The notes under the pieces: model-generated
Database searches by the model: none
The model's input: only the letters and a program-made list of their open reading frames with translations
What the model was told of the DNA's origin: nothing
DNA from: Clostridiales bacterium
Lineage (GTDB): Bacteria; Bacillota; Clostridia; Lachnospirales; Lachnospiraceae
Direction: 5' to 3'
Length of the DNA: 64,000 bases
NCBI GenBank assembly: GCA_012523775.1
Contig: JAAYTK010000015.1
Coordinates: forward strand, 1-64,000
Shown here: one piece after another, positions 59,258-64,000 of the stretch
Position numbering within the stretch: position 1 is the first letter of the stretch
How the letters are laid out: each line of letters begins with the position of its first letter
Program-made: the position numbers and the translations under genes

Positions 59258-59764
59258 ATGAGAAAAAATATTTTAACAGTAATCATACTTGCTATGTGCT
59301 TGATAAACATCGTTCTTTCTGCTGTCCTAATATTCGTTATGGTACCGCCTGCAAACAAATCCATGAAGCTGATTGATAAAGTTGCACAGATTATAGACCT
59401 GGAGTTGGAATCTCCTGATAATGCCATAGCTAATCTTGCGGTATCGGATATTGGCACATATTTGGTTGAGGAGAGATTGACCTGTAGACTGGCAAAGAGC
59501 GATGATGAAGATCACTATGCCGTTCTATATCTATCCTTATCCTTAAATAAAACCCATGAGGATTACCCCTTATTGGAGCCATATGTTTCACAGTACGAGA
59601 ATGATATGAAAGAGATTGTTACTGATGAATTCGCCAAATATACCATAGATGAAGTCATGGTTATGAAGGACAGAATCAAGGATCAGGTTTTAACCCGTAT
59701 ACAGGAGCTTTTTCAGTCTGACTTTATCATAAATGTTTCATTCGGTAATATATTATATGATTAA
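59258..59764 (+). CDS. fliL: Flagellar basal body-associated protein FliL
   Basis: Single TM; C-terminal ELFQSDFIINVSFGNILYD; location before fliM. Confidence 0.85.
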   Translation: MRKNILTVIILAMCLINIVLSAVLIFVMVPPANKSMKLIDKVAQIIDLELESPDNAIANLAVSDIGTYLVEERLTCRLAKSDDEDHYAVLYLSLSLNKTHEDYPLLEPYVSQYENDMKEIVTDEFAKYTIDEVMVMKDRIKDQVLTRIQELFQSDFIINVSFGNILYD

Positions 59765-59829
59765 GAAAATTGATGATTTTATATTAATTTTGTGTTATTA
59801 TGGGTGTAGAATGCTAGGAGGTATTGACG

Positions 59830-60810
59830 ATGAGCGATGTCTTATCCCAAAATGAGATAGATAATCTGCTGGCGGCAATAAGTAGCGGAGAACTTGACGC
59901 CGACGAATTTAAGCAGACAAACGAGAAGCATGTCAAGAACTATGATTTTGCGAGACCGTCCAAGTTTTCGAAAGAACACCTACGGACACTTAATATAATA
60001 TTCGAGCATTATGGAAGACTTTTATCCACCAATCTTCCGGCTTATTTGCGTAAAAATGTTCAGGTCGAGGTAATAAATTCAGAAGCCGTTACATATTCGG
60101 AGTTTACTAATGCCTTATCGAATCCTGTATTATTAGGCATTATAGACTTTGCTCCGTTAGACGGTAGTATAATAATCGAACTGGCGGATAATCTTGGATA
60201 CGCCATGGTAGACAGAATGCTTGGCGGCGGCGGATATCCGTTAGAAAAAATCAGAGATTTTTCCGAAATTGAGCTTACTATAATTGAGCGTATATTTAAT
60301 ATATGTACTAATCTGCTTCGTGAACCATGGCAAAATGTTATTGAGTTGGAACCCAGACTCATGCGTATAGAAACCAATTCACAATTTGCACAGATAATAT
60401 CACCCAGCGAGATGATTTCCATAGTAACCATGAATATTAAAATAGGTAACATCGAGGGAATGATGAATGTCTGTTTGCCGTATATATGTCTGGAGCAGGT
60501 TATTGATAAACTTAATACCAAATACTGGTATTCAACTATGCAGTTAAGAGATGATAAGTCCTATCAGGACGTCATAGAAATAGCAATTGCGAAGGCAAAA
60601 GTACCCATTAGGGCTGTACTAGGGAAAAGCACAATTTCCATCAATGACTTTGTGAATATGCAGCGGGGAGATATCATTAAGCTTAATTCTAAGGTTAATG
60701 ACGAACTAACCGTATATGTTGGAAATTTACATAAATTCACCGCACTTCCGGGATCTTCTACAGGTTCCTATGCGATTAAGATTTCGTCAATTATAAGAGG
60801 AGAGGAGTAA
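59830..60810 (+). CDS. fliM: Flagellar motor switch protein FliM
   Basis: MSDVLSQNEIDNLLAAI, YDFARPSKFSKEHLRTLNIIFEHYGRLLSTNLPAYLR. Confidence 0.96.
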   Translation: MSDVLSQNEIDNLLAAISSGELDADEFKQTNEKHVKNYDFARPSKFSKEHLRTLNIIFEHYGRLLSTNLPAYLRKNVQVEVINSEAVTYSEFTNALSNPVLLGIIDFAPLDGSIIIELADNLGYAMVDRMLGGGGYPLEKIRDFSEIELTIIERIFNICTNLLREPWQNVIELEPRLMRIETNSQFAQIISPSEMISIVTMNIKIGNIEGMMNVCLPYICLEQVIDKLNTKYWYSTMQLRDDKSYQDVIEIAIAKAKVPIRAVLGKSTISINDFVNMQRGDIIKLNSKVNDELTVYVGNLHKFTALPGSSTGSYAIKISSIIRGEE

Positions 60811-60815
60811 CAGGT

Positions 60816-61985
60816 ATGGATGGAATGTTATCCCAAGAAGAGATAAATGCTCTGCTAAACGGTTTGGGCTCGGATGATAGCGACACAGATAACATAGAGC
60901 ATTTGACAGATGCAGAAAAGGATGCAATAGGTGAGATATCTAATATCAGTATGGGAACAGCCGCAACAACTCTGTTTTCCTTAGTTAATCAAAGAGTCGT
61001 AATAACAACTCCGGTTGTTGAATATGCGACTTGGAAGGACATCGTAAACAGTTATGACAGACCCTGTGTATTTATTCAGATTTATTATGCGGAGGGCTTA
61101 GACGGTAACAATATATTGATTTTGAAGGAAAATGATGTCAAGGTTATAACTGACTTGATGATGGGTGGTGACGGGACCAATATAGATACTCCATTGTCAG
61201 ACCTTCACTTAAGTGCTATAGGTGAGGCGATGAATCAGATGATGGGATCAGCGGCTACCTCAGTTTCCTCTATGTTAGAGAAGAAGGTAAACATAACACC
61301 TCCCACCGCCACCATAGTTGATTTGGATGAATCAGTCAGTGGTGAAGATATAGCCGACTTTCTTAAAGGTTCATTCGTTAAGGTATCCTTCAATATGGTT
61401 ATAGGTGACCTGGTGGACAGCGTATTGATGCAGCTATATCCTTTCGATTTCGCCAAGAACCTATACAGAGAATTTATGGCTGCCAATTCCATGGAGAGTG
61501 AGATACCGCCAACACCGCAAAAACCTAAGCCTAAGGAGAAGCCTAAGGCTGAACAGACACAGGAAGTGTATGAACAGCAGGCTACACCGACAGGTAATAT
61601 ACCATATAATATTCCGGCCGGAATGCAGGGCGCAGCACCGCAAATGAATCAGCAGTATCCTTACATGCCACCAGCTCAGGATGTGAATGTACAACCTGTT
61701 CAGTTTGCTCCATTTTCGCAACCGGGACAGCAGATGGTACCGCCTGAGAATATAGATTTATTGATGGATGTGCCGCTGGAGGTTACGGTAGAGTTGGGAA
61801 GGACAAGCAAATCCATAAAGGAAATACTGGAATTTGCTCCCGGCACTATTGTTGAATTGAACAGATTGGCCGGAGAACCGATAGATGTTCTAGTCAACGG
61901 CAAATTCGTTGCCAAGGGTGAAGTAGTGGTTATGGAAGAGGCATTTGGTATCAGAGTTACTGAAATCACAAAGCATAGGCAGTAA
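60816..61985 (+). CDS. fliY: Flagellar motor switch phosphatase FliY (CheC-like + FliN domain)
   Basis: MLSQEEINALL N-terminal motif, two CheC-type GE(I/A)xN motifs, Pro/Gln linker, C-terminal FliN domain VPLEVTVELGRTSKSIKEILEFAPGTIVELNRLAGEPIDVLVNGKFVAKGEVVVMEEAFGIRVTEI. Confidence 0.95.
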   Translation: MDGMLSQEEINALLNGLGSDDSDTDNIEHLTDAEKDAIGEISNISMGTAATTLFSLVNQRVVITTPVVEYATWKDIVNSYDRPCVFIQIYYAEGLDGNNILILKENDVKVITDLMMGGDGTNIDTPLSDLHLSAIGEAMNQMMGSAATSVSSMLEKKVNITPPTATIVDLDESVSGEDIADFLKGSFVKVSFNMVIGDLVDSVLMQLYPFDFAKNLYREFMAANSMESEIPPTPQKPKPKEKPKAEQTQEVYEQQATPTGNIPYNIPAGMQGAAPQMNQQYPYMPPAQDVNVQPVQFAPFSQPGQQMVPPENIDLLMDVPLEVTVELGRTSKSIKEILEFAPGTIVELNRLAGEPIDVLVNGKFVAKGEVVVMEEAFGIRVTEITKHRQ

Positions 61986-62012
61986 AATAATACATTAGAT
62001 AGGAGAGTTAAG

Positions 62013-62375
62013 ATGGCGAAAAGTATTTTAATTTGTGATGATGCAGCATTTATGAGGATGATGATTAAGGATATCTTAGTCAAGAATGGATATAGCATTG
62101 CAGGGGAAGCGGAAAACGGATTAAAGGCTATAGATAAATATACCGAAACCAAGCCGGATTTGGTTATGATGGATATAACCATGCCGGAAATGGATGGTAT
62201 TCAGGCATTAAAGAAGATAAAAGCACTCGATCCTTCTGCCAATGTTATAATGTGTTCGGCTATGGGACAGCAGGCTATGGTTATCGAGTCCATTCAATCA
62301 GGAGCTAAGGATTTTATAGTAAAGCCATTCCAAGCTGACAGAGTTCTGGAGGCTGTAAAGAAAGCTGTGGGTTAA
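62013..62375 (+). CDS. cheY: Chemotaxis response regulator CheY
   Basis: ICDDAAFMRMMIKDIL, DLVMMDITMPEMDGI, KPFQADRV. Confidence 0.96.
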   Translation: MAKSILICDDAAFMRMMIKDILVKNGYSIAGEAENGLKAIDKYTETKPDLVMMDITMPEMDGIQALKKIKALDPSANVIMCSAMGQQAMVIESIQSGAKDFIVKPFQADRVLEAVKKAVG

Positions 62376-62380
62376 CAAGG

Positions 62381-62818
62381 ATGTTAATGAAGGATTTGAT
62401 TATTTTAAGCGGAGATTCCAATCAGGATTTAGTAGATAAGGTAAATAAGGCTACTAATGAATCATACACAAAGGAATTTACAACATCTGATAGTGTATTA
62501 CAGCTTCTTGGCTTGTGTCTATTATTAATAATAATTTTGATTGCTGCCTATTATACCACTAAATTTGTAGGAAGATATAAACTGGGTCAATTAAGAAACA
62601 GTAATATTCAGGTAATAGAGGCTTACAGAATAAGCCCAAACAAGATAATACAAATAGTTAAAATAGCGAATAAATACTTAGTTCTTGGCATTGGGAAAGA
62701 TAATATCTCATATATAACAGAGCTTGATGAAAGCGAGGTTATAACTCATGAGAACAGTGAGGTTGAGAAGCAATCCTTCCGTCAGATTTTTGAAAGAATT
62801 AAAGGAAAGAAAGAGTAA
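62381..62818 (+). CDS. fliO: Flagellar biosynthetic protein FliO-like
   Basis: Single TM then IQVIEAYRISPNKIIQIVKIANKYLVLGIGKDNISYITEL; between cheY and fliP. Confidence 0.85.
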   Translation: MLMKDLIILSGDSNQDLVDKVNKATNESYTKEFTTSDSVLQLLGLCLLLIIILIAAYYTTKFVGRYKLGQLRNSNIQVIEAYRISPNKIIQIVKIANKYLVLGIGKDNISYITELDESEVITHENSEVEKQSFRQIFERIKGKKE

Positions 62819-62830
62819 GGGTTGGTATCC

Positions 62831-63664
62831 ATGATTGCATCGGAAATAAAACGGATTGGAATAAGAATGGCAATAGCCGTTCTATTGCTGGTAATAGGAT
62901 TGGTGCTCTTATCCAATGTAAGAACGGTATCGGCTGCTAATATCGAGGATACCATCACAACTGATGACAGGACAAATAATATTAGCGGAAGCTTAGGGCC
63001 ACTCGAGTTCAGACTGAGTACCGATGAGGACGAGGAAAGCCTATCGGCAACACTACAGATTCTTCTGGTTCTTACGGTAATAACTCTGGCACCGTCAATT
63101 TTGATAATGCTGACTTCATTTACAAGAATTATTATTGTATTGCATTTTGTAAGGTCGGCGCTAGGGACACAATCCACACCGCCAAATCAGGTACTCATTG
63201 GCTTAGCATTATTCCTGACTTTTTTTATTATGTCGCCGGTGTTAACCCAGGTAAATGCTAATGCCGTTCAACCGTTATCCAGAGGTGAAATATCTCAGGA
63301 AGAAGCTTTTGATGCCGGTGTTGCTCCGATTAGGACATTTATGCTTGAGCAGGCCAATGTGAAGGACCTAAGATTATTTATGGATATAGCAGGTATTACA
63401 ACTGTCGAGACCGTGGATGAAATTCCCATTACCGTTGTAATTCCTTCTTTCATTATCAGCGAGCTTCGTAAGGCATTTATAATTGGTTTCTTAATATATA
63501 TTCCTTTTATAGTAATTGATATGGTAGTGGCATCCACCCTAATGTCAATGGGTATGATGATGCTGCCTCCCACAATGATTTCCATGCCCTTCAAGATTTT
63601 GCTATTCATTGTTGCAGATGGCTGGAATCTGATTATTGGGGAACTTGTACAGACGTTTTATTAG
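62831..63664 (+). CDS. fliP: Flagellar biosynthetic protein FliP
   Basis: LTVITLAPSILIMLTSFTRIIIVLHFVRSALGTQSTPPNQVLIGLALFLTFFIMSPV. Confidence 0.97.
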   Translation: MIASEIKRIGIRMAIAVLLLVIGLVLLSNVRTVSAANIEDTITTDDRTNNISGSLGPLEFRLSTDEDEESLSATLQILLVLTVITLAPSILIMLTSFTRIIIVLHFVRSALGTQSTPPNQVLIGLALFLTFFIMSPVLTQVNANAVQPLSRGEISQEEAFDAGVAPIRTFMLEQANVKDLRLFMDIAGITTVETVDEIPITVVIPSFIISELRKAFIIGFLIYIPFIVIDMVVASTLMSMGMMMLPPTMISMPFKILLFIVADGWNLIIGELVQTFY

Positions 63665-63688
63665 CCAAGTAAGATAAGGAGATAGACT

Positions 63689-63964
63689 GTGAGTGAGAAT
63701 ATCATAATTGATATCGCCAGAGAGGCCATATTTCTGATAATTAAAGTGGCAGCTCCAATATTGATAGTATCCTTAACCGTAGGTCTTATTGTCAGCATTT
63801 TGCAGACGGTAACTTCAATTCAGGAACAAACCCTCACATTTGTTCCGAAGCTGATTGCAATTTTGCTGGTTATTATGCTATTTGGCAATTGGATGCTTAC
63901 CTCTGTTAGGGAATTTATGATAGAACTTATTTCAAATTTTAATTATTATATTAATGCGTTATGA
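63689..63964 (+). CDS. fliQ: Flagellar biosynthetic protein FliQ
   Basis: AREAIFLIIKVAAPILIVSLTVGLIVSILQTVTSIQEQTLTFVPKL; GTG start. Confidence 0.96.
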   Translation: MSENIIIDIAREAIFLIIKVAAPILIVSLTVGLIVSILQTVTSIQEQTLTFVPKLIAILLVIMLFGNWMLTSVREFMIELISNFNYYINAL

Positions 63965-64000
63965 CTTTTAGATTAGATGATTTTGAATTATTCTTTTTAA
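63961..64000 (+). CDS. Start of a further gene, probably fliR, cut by window end
   Basis: ATG overlapping the fliQ stop (atga); MTFRLDDFELFFL, position after fliQ. Confidence 0.6.
   Translation, partial: MTFRLDDFELFFL

Noticed and set aside
60060-60521. 153-aa minus-strand ORF antisense to fliM
   Set aside because: Shadow ORF inside fliM with no motif.
61700-62182. 160-aa minus-strand ORF across fliY/cheY
   Set aside because: Antisense to two well-identified genes; no SD or domain.
1-64000. CRISPR arrays, tRNA/rRNA genes, prophage, toxin-antitoxin or defence islands
   Set aside because: No repeat-spacer pattern, no recognisable RNA genes, and almost all ORFs assign to housekeeping, division, sporulation or flagellar families.

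Overview
The window is a low-GC Firmicutes chromosomal segment. Gene content and order suggest Lachnospiraceae or a related spore-forming Clostridia; this is inferred from gene families, not searched. It is dense and almost entirely on the + strand. From left to right it contains: (1) the 3' part of a REP-associated Y1 transposase; (2) an HDOD protein and a detached murE; (3) a housekeeping run priA-def-fmt-YugP-like peptidase-rsmB-rlmN-PP2C-prkC-rsgA-rpe-thiN-ychF-lgt; (4) a division/cell-wall cluster mraZ-rsmH-ftsL-like-two class B PBPs-mraY-murD-ftsW-murA-ftsQ/divIB-ftsZ; (5) the sporulation block spoIIGA-sigE-sigG; (6) galK, acnA and an uncharacterised DUF3298-like gene; (7) nrdR and a ylmC/ymxH-like gene on the - strand; (8) a comM/yifB-like gene, dprA, topA and codY; (9) a long fla/che operon, flgB to fliQ plus the first codons of fliR. 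I see no CRISPR array, rRNA, tRNA, prophage or obvious new multi-gene system; almost every ORF belongs to a recognised family. The signals not explained by the protein annotation are mostly at the RNA or regulatory level. They include a candidate three-way-junction leader ending at the murE Shine-Dalgarno (SD), an SD-adjacent hairpin in read-through sigG mRNA whose 5' arm overlaps a candidate sigma-F-type promoter, an SD-sequestering hairpin before the comM-like gene, a 5'-terminal hairpin on codY mRNA, U-tract-less perfect hairpins (one across a stop codon), a clear MraZ operator, and a KTA in place of the KTG motif in one PBP. All structures and promoters were found by eye, with no folding or homology search.
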